From positions 4,922 to 68,921 of the forward strand of contig JAPUER010000029.1 in assembly GCA_027492485.1 (NCBI GenBank): a stretch of 64,000 nucleotides of DNA, written 5' to 3'. The notes beneath the pieces are model-generated. The model was not told the origin of the DNA. It did not search any database and saw only the letters and a list, made by a program, of their open reading frames with translations. This DNA comes from Betaproteobacteria bacterium (GTDB taxonomy: Bacteria; Pseudomonadota; Gammaproteobacteria; Burkholderiales; Casimicrobiaceae). The translations under genes were made by a program, and so were the position numbers. Below are positions 1 through 9,032 of the stretch, one piece after another. Positions within the stretch are counted from its first letter, which is position 1. Each line of letters opens with the position of its first letter.

Positions 1-39
1 GGAGGGTTGGGGGGGGCCGTCGGGTGGGTCTCGTTGTTT

Positions 40-90
40 TGGTGGGGGGCGGCGGGCCGCGCGCGGGCCGCCCCCCCCGCTCCTACAGGT
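40..90. repeat. Degenerate REP-like palindrome
   Basis: A very GC-rich imperfect palindrome lies just past the sdaA stop. Its right half ends in CCGCTCCTACA, the same terminal motif as the intact palindromes at 4.1, 10.0, 12.5, 20.1 and 35.8 kb. The left arm has decayed to a G-rich run. It may act as an mRNA end for the minus-strand tyrS-sdaA pair. The rest of bases 1-96 shows nothing else. Confidence 0.5.
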
Positions 91-96
91 CTACAT

Positions 97-1506
97 TCAG
101 CACTCCACCTGCGCCAACGCCAACCCACCCTGCGACGTCTCCTTGTACTTCGCCTGCATGTCGGCGCCGGTGCGACGCATGGTGTCGATGGCCTGATCGA
201 GCGAGATGCGATGCGTGCCGTCGCCGCGCATGGCGAGCGAGGTGGCGCTGATTGCCTTCACCGCACCCATCGCATTGCGCTCGATGCAGGGGATCTGCAC
301 CAGCCCGCCAATCGGGTCGCAGGTCATGCCGAGATGATGTTCGAGCGCGATCTCGGCCGCGTTCTCGATCTGCTCGTTGCTGGCACCGAGCGCCGCGGCA
401 AGGCCTGCGGCGGCCATCGCGGCGGCGGAGCCGACCTCACCCTGACAGCCCACTTCGGCGCCGGAAATCGACGCATTCATCTTGCACAACGCGCCCACCG
501 CAGCCGCGACCAGCAGGAAGTCGTGCAAGCCTTCGCGTTCGACATCGCAGAAATCACGCGCATAGCGCAGCACCGCCGGCACCACGCCCGCTGCGCCGTT
601 GGTGGGCGCAGTGACCACGCGCCCGCCCGCCGCGTTTTCCTCGTTCACTGCGATCGCATACACGCTCACCCAGTCCAGCACCTTGTGTGGCGCCACGCGG
701 CGCTGGCCGCGCTCGACGGTGAGCTGGTGATGAATGTCTGGCGCGCGGCGTTTCACATTGAGGCCGCCGGGCAATTCGCCACGCGTCGCAATGCCACGGT
801 CGATGCAGGTGAAGAAGGTGTCGATCACGCGGTCGAGGAACGCTGCCGTCGCGTTCGCGCCGCGCAATGCGTGCTCGTTGGCGCGCAGCAAATCCATCAG
901 CGGCAGCCGTTCGCGCTTGCCGTACAACAGCAGCTCCGCCATGCTGGCGAACGGGTAGCGCACCGTTGCTTCGCCGCCGCGCGGGCTGCCGACGAACGCC
1001 TCGTCCTCGTCGACGATGAAACCGCCACCGACCGAATACAGCGTGCGCTCGGCGATCGGCGTCGCGTCAGCGGCCGTGTTGTCATAAGCGCCGGACGTAA
1101 CGTTCGCGCCGTACGCGCGAAAGGTCATCGCATTCGAGTGCAGCGGCAACAGGTCTTTCAGGTTGTAGCGAATGTCGAGCAGGGGCTGAAAGCGCACTGG
1201 TTTCCGGCCCAGCAGACTGATCGACTGCTCGCGAGCGATTGCCGCGATCTTGGCCGGGATGCCCGCCGTATCCACCTCATCGGGCAGTTCGCCGCAGAAG
1301 CCAAGCTGCAACGCAACGTCGGTGCCGTGGCCCTGTCCGGTGTGCGCGAGCGACCCGAACAACTCCACCCGCACCCGCGCAATACGGTCGAACGTCTCGC
1401 CAGGCAACTCCATCAGGAACCGCCGCGCCGCGCGCATCGGCCCCACCGTATGCGACGACGACGGCCCGATGCCGATCTTGAACAGGTCTGTCAGCGAGAT
1501 GTACAC
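97..1506 (-). CDS. sdaA: L-serine ammonia-lyase (L-serine dehydratase), [4Fe-4S] type
   Basis: Single-chain L-serine deaminase of 469 residues that converts serine to pyruvate and ammonia in the cytoplasm. The N-terminal signature GIGPSSSHT (residues 12-20) is clear. Three likely iron-sulfur cysteines are C354 (GCQGEVG), C396 (MTCDPIGG) and C407 (IPCIERN). The last residue of the protein is a fourth cysteine, C469. The spacings 42, 11 and 62 match the known tail-in-mouth arrangement of the Legionella enzyme, in which the C-terminal cysteine enters the active site and ligates the cluster. The start is a GTG, 18 bp after the tyrS stop, so the two are probably cotranscribed. Confidence 0.95.
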   Translation of the reverse strand: MYISLTDLFKIGIGPSSSHTVGPMRAARRFLMELPGETFDRIARVRVELFGSLAHTGQGHGTDVALQLGFCGELPDEVDTAGIPAKIAAIAREQSISLLGRKPVRFQPLLDIRYNLKDLLPLHSNAMTFRAYGANVTSGAYDNTAADATPIAERTLYSVGGGFIVDEDEAFVGSPRGGEATVRYPFASMAELLLYGKRERLPLMDLLRANEHALRGANATAAFLDRVIDTFFTCIDRGIATRGELPGGLNVKRRAPDIHHQLTVERGQRRVAPHKVLDWVSVYAIAVNEENAAGGRVVTAPTNGAAGVVPAVLRYARDFCDVEREGLHDFLLVAAAVGALCKMNASISGAEVGCQGEVGSAAAMAAAGLAAALGASNEQIENAAEIALEHHLGMTCDPIGGLVQIPCIERNAMGAVKAISATSLAMRGDGTHRISLDQAIDTMRRTGADMQAKYKETSQGGLALAQVEC

Positions 1507-1524
1507 GTGAGCAGACCTCCCCAG

Positions 1525-2748
1525 CTAAGCCAGCGTCACCCGCGCAAACTTGCGTTTGCCGGCCTGGATCACGTAGGTCCTGCCTTTCGCGAGCTTGACG
1601 TGGCGATCCTCGACCGCCTCGCCGTCGACCTTGAAGCCGCGGCCTTCGATCAGGCGGCCTGCTTCGCCGGTGCTGGCGACGAGGTCGGCCTGTTTGGCGA
1701 TCTGGGTGGCGAGCATTGCGTCTTCGGCGCAGTGGATGGTGACTTCGGGCATCTGTTCCGGCGCGGCGCCACTCTTGCGAGCCTCGAATTCGGCGAACGC
1801 GCGCTCGGCGTCGGCCTGCGAGGTGAAGCGGGCCGCGATCTCGATCGCGAGCGCCACCTTCGCGTCGCGCGGGTTCATCTGCTTGCTGTCGCACTTTGCC
1901 TTGACGGCGGCGACGTCGGCGACCGGCTTGAACGACAGCAGCTCGTAGTAGTTCCACATCAGCTCATCGCTGATCGACATGACCTTGCCGAAGATCTCGC
2001 TCGCCGGCTCGGTGAGGCCGATGTAGTTGTCTTTCGACTTGCTCATCTTCTCGACGCCATCGAGCCCGACCAGGAGTGGCATGGTCAGGATGCATTGCTG
2101 CTCCTGGCCGTACTGCGCTTGCAAGGTGCGGCCCATCAGCAGGTTGAACTTCTGGTCGGTGCCGCCGAGCTCGATGTCGGCGTTGAGCGCGACCGAGTCG
2201 TAGCCCTGCATCAGCGGATACAGAAACTCGTGGATGGCGATCGGCACGCCGCTCTTGAAGCGCTGCGTGAAATCTTCGCGCTCCATCATTCGTGCCACGG
2301 TGTAGCGCGAGGCGAGTTTGATCATGCCGGCGGCGCCGAGCGGGTCGCTCCATTCGCTGTTGTAGCGAATCTCGGTTTTCTCCGGGTCGAGCACCTTGCT
2401 CGCCTGAGCGTGATAGGTCTTGGCGTTTTCGACGATCTGCTCGCGGTCCAGCGGCGGGCGGGTGTCGTTGCGGCCGGAGGGGTCGCCGATCAGTGAGGTG
2501 AAATCGCCGACCAGAAAGATCACCGTATGACCCAAGTCCTGAAACTGGCGCAGCTTGTTGAGCACCACGCTGTGGCCCAGATGCAGGTCCGGCCGCGTCG
2601 GGTCCAGCCCGAGCTTGGCGCGCAGCGGTTTGCCGCTGGCCATGCTCTTTTTGATCTTGGCGAGCATTTCGGCTTCGACGAGCAGTTCGTCGCAGCCGCG
2701 CTTCATGATGTCGAGTTGTTGTTGGGCGGAGAGATTGGCGAGGGACAT
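1525..2748 (-). CDS. tyrS: Tyrosine--tRNA ligase
   Basis: Class I aminoacyl-tRNA synthetase of 407 residues that charges tRNA-Tyr. The HIGH motif appears as HLGHSV near the N-terminus and the KMSKS loop as [10 protein letters not shown]-terminal S4-like RNA-binding segment follows. The start chosen is the ATG that opens [11 protein letters not shown]; the open frame runs further upstream, but that part overlaps the divergent anmK gene and has no family similarity. It lies 78 bp from anmK, read the other way, with sdaA directly downstream on the same strand. Confidence 0.96.
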   Translation of the reverse strand: MSLANLSAQQQLDIMKRGCDELLVEAEMLAKIKKSMASGKPLRAKLGLDPTRPDLHLGHSVVLNKLRQFQDLGHTVIFLVGDFTSLIGDPSGRNDTRPPLDREQIVENAKTYHAQASKVLDPEKTEIRYNSEWSDPLGAAGMIKLASRYTVARMMEREDFTQRFKSGVPIAIHEFLYPLMQGYDSVALNADIELGGTDQKFNLLMGRTLQAQYGQEQQCILTMPLLVGLDGVEKMSKSKDNYIGLTEPASEIFGKVMSISDELMWNYYELLSFKPVADVAAVKAKCDSKQMNPRDAKVALAIEIAARFTSQADAERAFAEFEARKSGAAPEQMPEVTIHCAEDAMLATQIAKQADLVASTGEAGRLIEGRGFKVDGEAVEDRHVKLAKGRTYVIQAGKRKFARVTLA

Positions 2749-2826
2749 GATGGACGGGTGGCGGCCGGCGGGTGGGCGCGGCCTTGATACGATTGCCGCC
2801 ATTTTCTCATTCCGGGGTTGGCGGTC

Positions 2827-3906
2827 ATGCTGCTCAACGAGCGATACATCGGCCTGATGAGCGGCACCAGCGTCGACGGCGTCGATGCGGTGCTGGCCGA
2901 TTTCGCGGGCGGACGGGTGCGGATGCTCGGCCATGTCCACGTGCCGTTCGCACTGGCGCTGCGTGCAGCGTTGCAGGGGCTGATGCAGGCGGGCGCCGAC
3001 GAGATCGAGCGGGCGGGTGACGCGTCCGTAGTGCTGGCACGCGCTTACGCCGACGCCGTGCGCGCGCTGCTCTCGCAGGCGGGCATGCCGGCGAGCGAGG
3101 TGGCCGCCATCGGCGCGCATGGCCAGACCATCCGCCACCGCCCCGAGCGCGGCTTTACCTGGCAACTCAATCATCCCGCGCTACTGTCAGAACTGACAGG
3201 TATCTCCGTGGTGGCGGACTTCCGCAGCCGCGACGTGGCGGCGGGCGGGCAGGGCGCGCCGCTGGTGCCGGCGTTCCATGCGGCGGTGTTTCAATCCGAT
3301 GCGCCGCGTGCGGTGGTCAACATCGGCGGCATCGCCAATGTCACCTTGCTGCCGCCGACGGGCTCGGCGGAGCCGGTGTGTGGCTTCGACACCGGGCCGG
3401 GCAACACTTTGCTGGATGCCTGGTGCGAGCGGCACACCGGCAAGGCCTACGACGCGGAGGGCCAATGGGCGGCGAGCGGCAAGGCCGATGCGGCCTTGCT
3501 CGACGCGCTGCTGGCCGACCCCTACTTCAGTCAGCCGGCGCCAAAGAGCACCGGACGCGAGCATTTCAATCTGTCGTGGCTCGATGCGGTCTTGCGGCAA
3601 TGCCCGACGCCGCCGGCGGCGCAGGACGTGCAGGCGACGCTGACGGCGCTGACCGCGCGCTCCATTGCGCAGGCGATTGGCGGGCTGCCGGCGTTCGTCT
3701 GTGGCGGCGGCGTGTTCAATGCGGCGCTGATGCAGCAACTGCCGCGGGCGCAATCCACCGCGGCGCTCGGTGTCGACCCCATGCATGTCGAGGCGCTCGC
3801 CTTCGCGTGGTTGGCGCGGCAGTGCTTCAACAGCGAACCGGGCAACGTGCCCGCCGTGACCGGCGCCAAGGGGCGGCGGATATTAGGAGCGGTTTATCCG
3901 GTGTGA
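2827..3906 (+). CDS. anmK: Anhydro-N-acetylmuramic acid kinase
   Basis: Cytoplasmic sugar kinase of peptidoglycan recycling. It hydrolyses and phosphorylates 1,6-anhydro-MurNAc to MurNAc-6-phosphate with ATP. The hallmark [15 protein letters not shown] is at the N-terminus, followed by [19 protein letters not shown] and FDTGPGN, in family order. Length 359 residues is typical. The ATG at 2827 is preferred to an in-frame TTG 9 bp upstream. Divergent from tyrS; a 120-bp repeat element begins 14 bp after its stop. Confidence 0.96.
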   Translation: MLLNERYIGLMSGTSVDGVDAVLADFAGGRVRMLGHVHVPFALALRAALQGLMQAGADEIERAGDASVVLARAYADAVRALLSQAGMPASEVAAIGAHGQTIRHRPERGFTWQLNHPALLSELTGISVVADFRSRDVAAGGQGAPLVPAFHAAVFQSDAPRAVVNIGGIANVTLLPPTGSAEPVCGFDTGPGNTLLDAWCERHTGKAYDAEGQWAASGKADAALLDALLADPYFSQPAPKSTGREHFNLSWLDAVLRQCPTPPAAQDVQATLTALTARSIAQAIGGLPAFVCGGGVFNAALMQQLPRAQSTAALGVDPMHVEALAFAWLARQCFNSEPGNVPAVTGAKGRRILGAVYPV

Positions 3907-3920
3907 GGCTCGGGGTTGAT

Positions 3921-4040
3921 ACAGCTTTTACGGTTAAACGCGCGCTGGTTGGTCGTTGCAAGCGCATTTGTCTGATAGTCGACTATCTTGTTTTTCTTTC
4001 TAAAAATACCATCCAATAGGCGTTGGTGTAGAAAAGCTGT
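3921..4040. repeat. 120-bp repeat family, copy A
   Basis: Starts ACAGCTTTTA and ends GAAAAGCTGT, so the two ends are inverted copies over 9 bp. An AGTCGACT motif lies 57 bases in, the same offset as in the copies at 8853, 37679 and 45635. It contains no ORF and is AT-richer than its surroundings. It fills most of the gap between anmK and erpA. Probably a non-autonomous miniature element or a structured RNA repeat; function unknown. Confidence 0.7.
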
Positions 4041-4081
4041 AGGAACCACTAAATGCCGGCGGCCAAAACGCTTGTTGAATT

Positions 4082-4148
4082 TGTGGGAGCGGCCTTGCCC
4101 GCGATGTTCCCCTTGCATTGAGCAATCCCGGGCAAGCCCGCTCCCGCA
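4082..4148. repeat. REP-like palindrome (TGTRGGAGCGG family)
   Basis: An imperfect palindrome beginning TGTGGGAGCGGCCTTGCCCG, with its right arm ending in CGGGCAAGCCCGCTCCCGCA. It is the same family as the copies at 10.0, 12.5, 20.1 and 35.8 kb. It sits in the anmK-erpA gap, where both genes end. Confidence 0.8.
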
Positions 4149-4170
4149 TGCATTGTTGCCGCAGTTGCAG

Positions 4171-4198
4171 CAACAAAAACGGCACCCGAAGGTGCCGT
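4171..4198 (-). terminator. Intrinsic terminator of erpA
   Basis: Read on the minus strand, the GC stem GGCACC/GGTGCC closes a TTCG tetraloop and is followed by GTTTTTG. It lies 20 bp past the erpA stop, a standard Rho-independent terminator. Confidence 0.8.
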
Positions 4199-4217
4199 CG
4201 TTGGACGCGTCGATGCG

Positions 4218-4568
4218 TTACGCGCTGAACGAATTGCCGCAGCCGCAGGTCGACGTGGCGTTCGGGTTCTTGATGACGAACTGCGCACCTTCGAGGCCGT
4301 CGGTGTAGTCGATCTCGGCACCGACGAGGTACTGGTAGCTCATGGCGTCGATCAGCAGTTTGACCTCGTTTTTTTCCATGATGGTGTCGTCTTCGTTGAC
4401 GTCTTCATCGAACGTGAAGCCATACTGGAAGCCCGAACAGCCGCCGCCGGTGACGAATACGCGCAGTTTCAGGTTCGGATTCTGCTCGTCGATGATCAGG
4501 TCGCGCACCTTGTTGGCAGCGGCGTCGGTGAAATTGATCGGCGCGGGCAGTTCGGTCATTGCATTCAT
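4218..4568 (-). CDS. erpA: Iron-sulfur cluster insertion protein ErpA
   Basis: A-type carrier of 116 residues that delivers Fe-S clusters to apo-proteins such as IspG/IspH and respiratory enzymes. The three conserved cysteines are present as GGGCSGFQY and the C-terminal CGCG pair. The betaproteobacterial neighbours (anmK and tyrS on one side, bactofilin and argC on the other) fit ErpA better than IscA. An isc operon is not in the window. Ends in its own terminator. Confidence 0.95.
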   Translation of the reverse strand: MNAMTELPAPINFTDAAANKVRDLIIDEQNPNLKLRVFVTGGGCSGFQYGFTFDEDVNEDDTIMEKNEVKLLIDAMSYQYLVGAEIDYTDGLEGAQFVIKNPNATSTCGCGNSFSA

Positions 4569-4716
4569 GAGGCACTCCTGGGCTGCGCGACGTGGCTAAC
4601 AAAATGCGGCGCCGCGCAAAACCCGACTAATATGCTCAATTATCGGGGCACAAGCGGGTTATTTCAACCGTGCGGCCGAAAGGGCTTTGTCGCCTGCTCG
4701 CGGTCGGTATGGTCGC

Positions 4717-5163
4717 TTACTTCGCTTCCGCCGATTTGCCCGGATTTGCCGCGCTGCCGCCACCGGGCAGCCGCTTCAGCTCCACGACGTCGGCCGAGCC
4801 GGCCTGGATGTGCAGCAGGCGGCCGTCGATGACGGCGCCGACCTGCATTTCCAGCGTGCGGTAGCTGACGTCGCCGGTGATCCGGGCGTTGTGCAGCAGC
4901 TCGAGGTATTCGGTCGCGTGGACGGGGCCGTCCACGGTGCCATCGATCACCACGTGCGAGACCTTGATCTCGCCCTCGACGCGCGCCTTCTCGCTGACCA
5001 CCAGGGTCGAGGGCGCGTCGCCAACGGAATGGATATGGCCCTTGATGCAGCCGTCGACGCGCAACCCGCCGGTGAAATTGACGTCGCCCTCGATGGTGGT
5101 GGCAGCGCCGATCAGGCTGTCGATCTGCTTCTGCGGGACGTGGGCTTTTTTCTTGCCGAACAT
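4717..5163 (-). CDS. Bactofilin family cytoskeletal protein
   Basis: Small self-polymerising protein of 148 residues. The middle (about residues 25-120) is the bactofilin beta-helix, with short repeats such as TIEGDVNFTGGLRVDG, ARVEGEIKV and ARITGDV. A basic N-terminal tail (MFGKKKAHVPQKQ) and a Gly/Pro-rich C-terminal tail flank the core. Bactofilins scaffold cell-wall or polarity complexes at the inner membrane. The start is supported by an AAGGAGAA ribosome binding site. It follows a membrane coiled-coil gene on the same strand; the pair may work together in envelope organisation. Confidence 0.9.
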   Translation of the reverse strand: MFGKKKAHVPQKQIDSLIGAATTIEGDVNFTGGLRVDGCIKGHIHSVGDAPSTLVVSEKARVEGEIKVSHVVIDGTVDGPVHATEYLELLHNARITGDVSYRTLEMQVGAVIDGRLLHIQAGSADVVELKRLPGGGSAANPGKSAEAK

Positions 5164-5240
5164 GATGGTTCTCCTTGTTGCGACGTGCCGCGGCGCGGTC
5201 TTCGTTGGCAGCGCGGCGCCTGCGGCGGTGGATTCTGGTT

Positions 5241-6002
5241 TTAGAGTTGCAGCGACTGCTGCGCTTTCGGGGTGGCGCTGCCGCTGGGCAGCACGCGCAC
5301 CAACAGCGTCTTCAACTGCGCATTGGCCGGCACTTTGATCAGCCCTTCGACACGCTGATAGGTCTTGAAATCCAAGCCGAGCGAGGGTATCAGATCGGGC
5401 TGTTCTTCCGGCAGATTGAGGGTGACGCGCTTGTTGCCGTCGGTCAGCAGCGTCGCGGTCAGGCTGATGCGCCCTTTGAACGCGGCCTCGGCGCTGCCCT
5501 GCACCACCAGCGCGCGAAAGCGATAACTGTCGGCCGTCTCGCGCTCGGCTTGCAGGCGCTGCACGCCGAGGCCGTTCTTGCCGGCGGTGGCGCTGCCGAG
5601 CAGTTTTTCGAAGAAGGCGGTTTCTTCCTTGAGCTGGGTGTTCTCGGCCTGCAACGAAACGATCTGCTTGGACAGCACGTCGCGGGCGCCGATCGCCATT
5701 TGCGACGCATTGGTCAGCTCGATGTTGTCGCGCTTGAGCAGTTCGTTTTCGTTTTTCAGGGCGCGCAGTTCGTTGCCCAGCCGGTCCTGCTCTTCCTTCA
5801 CCTTGCCGACGTTGAAGCCGGCAAAGATGCGCCCGGCATCGAAGCCGCCGTAAAACAGGCCGGCCAGCACCAGCAGCGCGACGCCGATGATGGCGCCCTT
5901 GATCCGCCACGACCAATGGGTGCGCACCGCCAGCTTCGGCGCCGAGATGCCGAAGCGGCGGCGCAGGCCGGAGACGATGCGGTCGGAACGAAGCAGTGCC
6001 AT
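5241..6002 (-). CDS. Membrane-anchored coiled-coil protein, DUF6776-like
   Basis: 253 residues. A basic N-terminus is followed by one membrane helix (about residues 34-56, IKGAIIGVALLVLAGLFYGG). A long Leu/Glu/Lys-rich coiled coil runs from about 70 to 140, and a beta-rich C-terminal domain follows (about 150-240). This is the layout of the DUF6776 family, often found between argC and a bactofilin in betaproteobacteria. It lies 22 bp downstream of argC and 77 bp before the bactofilin. Inferred to tether the bactofilin to the membrane; no catalytic motif is visible. Confidence 0.75.
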   Translation of the reverse strand: MALLRSDRIVSGLRRRFGISAPKLAVRTHWSWRIKGAIIGVALLVLAGLFYGGFDAGRIFAGFNVGKVKEEQDRLGNELRALKNENELLKRDNIELTNASQMAIGARDVLSKQIVSLQAENTQLKEETAFFEKLLGSATAGKNGLGVQRLQAERETADSYRFRALVVQGSAEAAFKGRISLTATLLTDGNKRVTLNLPEEQPDLIPSLGLDFKTYQRVEGLIKVPANAQLKTLLVRVLPSGSATPKAQQSLQL

Positions 6003-6024
6003 GGTGGCGTCGACGCCGCAGCGC

Positions 6025-7086
6025 TCAGGGCGACAACGGCAGGGTTTGCAGGCCGGCGGTTTCCGGCAGGCCGAACATCAGGTTCATGCACTGCACGGCC
6101 TGGCCGGCAGCGCCCTTGACCAGATTGTCCTGCGCCACCAGCACCACCACGGTGTCGCCACCCTGCGGGCGATGCAGCGCGATGCGCAGCACGTTGCTGC
6201 CGCGGGTGGACCGTGTATCGGGCGTGCTGCCGAACGGCATCACGTCGACGAAGGGCTCGCCCTTGTAAGCGTCCTCGAACAACGCCTGCAGCGCCTCGTT
6301 GCTCAACGGCAGGCCGTTGGCGTTCAGTGGCGCGTAAAGCGTCGAATGCATGCCGCGGATCATCGGCACCAGATGCGGCGTGAAGATCAGGCGCACCTTT
6401 TCGCCGGTCATCTCCTGCAGCCGCGCCTCGGTTTCGGGCTGGTGGCGATGGCCGGAGACGTTGTAGGCCTTGAAGTTGTCGCTGGCCTCGCTGAAGATAA
6501 GATCCATGTCGGCCTTCTTGCCGGCACCGGAAACGCCCGAGGCACAGTCGGCGATCAGATGGGTGCTGTCGACGATACCGGCCTTCAGCAGCGGGTAGAA
6601 GCCGAGCTGCATGGTGGTCGGATAGCAACCGGGGTTGCCGACGATGCTGGCGTTGCGGATCGCGTCGCGGTTGAGTTCGACCAGGCCGTAGGCCGCCTTT
6701 GCCGCGAGGTCGGGGCAACCGTGCGGCAACTTGTACCACTTCTCGAACACCGCGAGATCCTTGAAGCGAAAGTCGGCCGCGAGATCGACGATCTTCACGC
6801 CGGCAGCGGTGAGCTTCGGCGCATCGGCCATCGCCACGCCATGCGGGGTGGCGTAGAAGACGACGTCGCAGGTGATGAGATCGGCGGTCGCGGTATCGCT
6901 GAACACGAGGTCGCAGCGGCCGCGCAGGCTCGGGAACATGCTGTCGAGGCGGGTGCCGGCGTCCTTGCGCGAGGTGATCATGGTCACTTTCGCATTCGGG
7001 TGCAGGGTGAGCATGCGCAGCAGTTCGACGCCGGTGTATCCGGTGCCGCCAACGATGCCAACTTTCACTTGTTTTGCAGCACTCAC
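6025..7086 (-). CDS. argC: N-acetyl-gamma-glutamyl-phosphate reductase
   Basis: Third step of arginine synthesis: NADPH-dependent reduction of N-acetylglutamyl phosphate. The Rossmann motif [11 protein letters not shown] opens the protein, and the catalytic cysteine lies in [13 protein letters not shown]. The start chosen is a GTG preceded by GAGGAA at 8 bases, giving 353 residues; a second GTG 18 bp further in is possible. It follows rplM-rpsI and their terminator on the same strand. The first gene of the pathway, argA, is at 34.0 kb. Confidence 0.95.
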   Translation of the reverse strand: MSAAKQVKVGIVGGTGYTGVELLRMLTLHPNAKVTMITSRKDAGTRLDSMFPSLRGRCDLVFSDTATADLITCDVVFYATPHGVAMADAPKLTAAGVKIVDLAADFRFKDLAVFEKWYKLPHGCPDLAAKAAYGLVELNRDAIRNASIVGNPGCYPTTMQLGFYPLLKAGIVDSTHLIADCASGVSGAGKKADMDLIFSEASDNFKAYNVSGHRHQPETEARLQEMTGEKVRLIFTPHLVPMIRGMHSTLYAPLNANGLPLSNEALQALFEDAYKGEPFVDVMPFGSTPDTRSTRGSNVLRIALHRPQGGDTVVVLVAQDNLVKGAAGQAVQCMNLMFGLPETAGLQTLPLSP

Positions 7087-7150
7087 AGGGCGTGTTCCTC
7101 GGTAAATTCCTGTCTCAGCCCGGCAACATAAAAGCCGGGCCACAAAGCAC

Positions 7151-7179
7151 AAAGGCCGCGAGGATCGCTCGCAGCCTTT
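7151..7179 (-). terminator. Terminator after rplM-rpsI
   Basis: A long near-perfect stem (AAAGGC...GCCTTT with a GATC-containing apex) lies 37 bp past the rpsI stop and before argC. The U-tract is weak, so some readthrough into argC is likely. Confidence 0.55.
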
Positions 7180-7215
7180 GCCCGAATCGCTTGCGCGACT
7201 GTAGTGTAGACGCGA

Positions 7216-7608
7216 TTAGCGCTTCGAGAACTGCTTGCGACGGCGTGCCTTGCGCAGACCAACCTTCTTGCGTTCGACTTCGCGGGCATCGCGTGTGACC
7301 AGGCCGGCCTTCTTGAGTTCAGGCTTGAAGGTCGCGTCGTACTCGATCAGCGCACGGGTGATGCCATGACGCACCGCGCCGGCCTGGCCGGATTCGCCGC
7401 CGCCCATCACGTTGACCATGATGTCGAGGCTTTCGAGGTTGTTGGTCAGCACCAGCGGCTGGCGCACGATCATGCGGCCGGTTTCGCGCGAGAAGAACTG
7501 GTCGACCGGCTTGCCGTTCACCGTGAAGGCGCCCTTGCCGGATTTGATGAACACACGGGCCACAGCGCTCTTGCGACGACCCGTACCGTAGTGGAAATTA
7601 CCGATCAT
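7216..7608 (-). CDS. rpsI: 30S ribosomal protein S9
   Basis: 130 residues. The N-terminus reads [15 protein letters not shown] and the very basic C-terminal tail [12 protein letters not shown] reaches the ribosomal P-site. It is 27 bp downstream of rplM, the universal L13-S9 operon. Confidence 0.98.
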   Translation of the reverse strand: MIGNFHYGTGRRKSAVARVFIKSGKGAFTVNGKPVDQFFSRETGRMIVRQPLVLTNNLESLDIMVNVMGGGESGQAGAVRHGITRALIEYDATFKPELKKAGLVTRDAREVERKKVGLRKARRRKQFSKR

Positions 7609-7635
7609 GTTGATGATTCCTTGGGTGCGAGTCGA

Positions 7636-8070
7636 TTACTGCGAGAAAGTGACGGTTTTCGGTTGCTGCGCGGCGTGCGGATGGGCGTCGCCGCTGTAGC
7701 ACTTGAGCTTCTTGAGCATCGCGTAGCCGAGCGGGCCTTTCGGCAGCATGCCCTTGACGGCGTTTTTCAGCACGCGGTCGGGATACTTGGCCTGCAGCTT
7801 TTCGAAATTGGTTTCGTAGATGCCGCCGGGGAAGCCGGAGTGGCGGAAATACGTTTTTTGCTGGGCCTTGTTGCCGGTGACGCGGATTTTTTCCACGTTG
7901 GTCACGATGACGAAGTCACCGGTGTCCATGTGCGGCGTGAAGATGGCCTTGTGTTTGCCGCGCAGGCGCAGGGCGATTTGCGTGGCGAGGCGACCGAGGA
8001 TCTGGTCGGTGCCGTCGACATGCAGCCATTCCTGCTTGATGTCGGTCGGCTTGGCTGAAAAGGTTTTCAT
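7636..8070 (-). CDS. rplM: 50S ribosomal protein L13
   Basis: 144 residues, starting [15 protein letters not shown], with the conserved LGRLAT and [10 protein letters not shown] segments and [17 protein letters not shown] near the end. The frame is open upstream of this ATG, but the family start is clear. First gene of the L13-S9 operon, with a likely promoter about 120 bp upstream. Confidence 0.98.
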   Translation of the reverse strand: MKTFSAKPTDIKQEWLHVDGTDQILGRLATQIALRLRGKHKAIFTPHMDTGDFVIVTNVEKIRVTGNKAQQKTYFRHSGFPGGIYETNFEKLQAKYPDRVLKNAVKGMLPKGPLGYAMLKKLKCYSGDAHPHAAQQPKTVTFSQ

Positions 8071-8190
8071 TGCGTAGACTCGTTTGGTGTTTTGCGAACG
8101 GCGGTGAGTACGGCTTGCGGCCATGCTCTGTCGTCGAGCGCGTTATGAGTTTCCTGCTGAAACCCGCGGAGGAATTTCGGCAAGCCCGCT

Positions 8191-8196
8191 AGTATA
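8191..8196 (-). promoter_or_regulatory. Candidate -10 of the rplM-rpsI promoter
   Basis: TATACT on the minus strand, about 120 bp before the rplM ATG. A TTGTAG hexamer 16 bases upstream could serve as the -35; it overlaps the U-tract of the small RNA terminator, so the two transcription units abut. Confidence 0.4.
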
Positions 8197-8214
8197 GCGC
8201 TAAATACCTGATCT

Positions 8215-8318
8215 ACAAAAGAAAACGGCGGACCCGAGGGCCCGCCGTTAAAGATGTCTCACCAAAGGAGGAGGAAGGAGGACATCAATCGCCCGGTAAG
8301 GAGGAGGAACCAGGCGAT
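8215..8318 (-). ncRNA. Small RNA with anti-Shine-Dalgarno (CCUCCUCC) loops
   Basis: Read on the minus strand, three hairpins follow each other. Hairpin 1 (8318 to 8288) has a 9-bp stem ATCGCCTGG/CCGGGCGAT that presents TTCCTCCTCCTTA in its loop. Hairpin 2 (8286 to 8253) has a stem GATGTC/GACATC with a loop carrying TCCTCCTTCCTCCTCC. Hairpin 3 (8249 to 8224) is a strong GC stem (AACGGCGG...CCGCCGTT) followed by TTTTCTTTTG, an intrinsic terminator. A promoter at 8353-8325 places the start near 8318, exactly at the first stem. The layout resembles the alphaproteobacterial ar14/CcsR-type RNAs, whose exposed CCUCC motifs pair with ribosome binding sites. About 104 nt; targets unknown. Confidence 0.75.
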
Positions 8319-8324
8319 GGGTGA

Positions 8325-8353
8325 ATTTCAGCATGCTGCACCGCACAAGTCAA
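8325..8353 (-). promoter_or_regulatory. Sigma-70-like promoter of the small RNA
   Basis: On the minus strand, TTGACT (8353-8348) and TGAAAT (8330-8325) are separated by 17 bases. The predicted start, seven bases past the -10, is 8318. Confidence 0.55.
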
Positions 8354-8427
8354 GTCGTTTTTGTGCGTCGCAGCGATAATTGTCTAGGCAAGTTGCTCTA
8401 GTCATCGGACAACTCAGGAATAGTCTT

Positions 8428-8844
8428 ATGAAAACAAGCGTCAAATGGGTCGATAACGTTCAATTTGTGGCGGAAACGGGCTCGGGACACGCCGTGGTGA
8501 TCGATGGCGCGCCGGAATACGGCGGTCGCAACACCGGTTCGCGGCCAATGGAGTTAGTGCTCGCTGGCGCTGCGGGCTGCACGGCGTTTGATGTCGTGCT
8601 GATGCTGAAGAAATCGCGGCAGAACTTCAGCAGTCTGCATGTCGATGCCGACGCCGTTCGCGCAGAAAGCGACCCAAAAGTCTTCACCGCGATCAAGCTG
8701 ACCTTCCATGTGGCAGGAAAGTCGCTCGACCCGGCTGCCGTGGAACGCGCGGTGAAGCTCTCGAAAGAAAAATATTGCTCTGCAACAGCGATGCTCGGCA
8801 AGACGGCCGAAATTACGACCGAAATCGTCATCTCCGAGGCTTGA
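8428..8844 (+). CDS. OsmC family protein (YhfA-like)
   Basis: 138 residues of the OsmC/Ohr fold, which reduce organic peroxides through a cysteine pair in Ohr/OsmC proper. Two cysteines are in the expected places: one in GCTAFDVVLML and one in KYCSATAML. Length and motifs fit the YhfA-like branch, whose substrate is not settled. The ATG at 8428 follows AGGAA at 7 bases; the frame is open further upstream without support. Single gene, divergent from the small RNA, with a 120-bp repeat element starting 8 bp after its stop. Confidence 0.85.
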   Translation: MKTSVKWVDNVQFVAETGSGHAVVIDGAPEYGGRNTGSRPMELVLAGAAGCTAFDVVLMLKKSRQNFSSLHVDADAVRAESDPKVFTAIKLTFHVAGKSLDPAAVERAVKLSKEKYCSATAMLGKTAEITTEIVISEA

Positions 8845-8852
8845 GACGGCAT

Positions 8853-8973
8853 ACAGCTTTTTCGTGAAACCCCCTGCCGATATGGGCACAGAGCGCGGAA
8901 AGGCTGAAAATCGACTTTTGCCGAAATAAGGCGGATAGCCCATATCAGATGGGGCTTTCATTAGAAAGCTGAT
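8853..8973. repeat. 120-bp repeat family, copy B
   Basis: Begins ACAGCTTTTTCGT, identical over 12 bases to the copy at 37680, and ends AGAAAGCTGAT. An ATCGACTT motif lies 57 bases in, at the family position. It occupies most of the gap between the osmC-like gene and the Bug-type gene, whose stops face each other. No ORF. Confidence 0.7.
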
Positions 8974-9032
8974 AGTCCCCGGCAGGCCGGCGCCGTCATC
9001 GCGACGGTCGCCCACCGCGCACTGCGTAGAGG

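Noticed and set aside
7..2496. 829-codon open frame on the plus strand
   Set aside because: It is the antisense shadow of sdaA and tyrS, both clear on the minus strand; its product is Arg/His-rich with no family features.
1525..3174. N-terminally extended TyrRS of 549 residues
   Set aside because: The first 142 residues overlap anmK on the other strand and have no synthetase similarity; the ATG at 2748 matches the family start.
8254..8379. 41-codon plus-strand frame with repeated AGGAGG, looking like tandem ribosome binding sites or a short basic peptide
   Set aside because: The AGGAGG runs are the complement of the CCUCCUCC loops of a minus-strand RNA with stems, promoter and terminator. 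The peptide is explained by the repeat composition.
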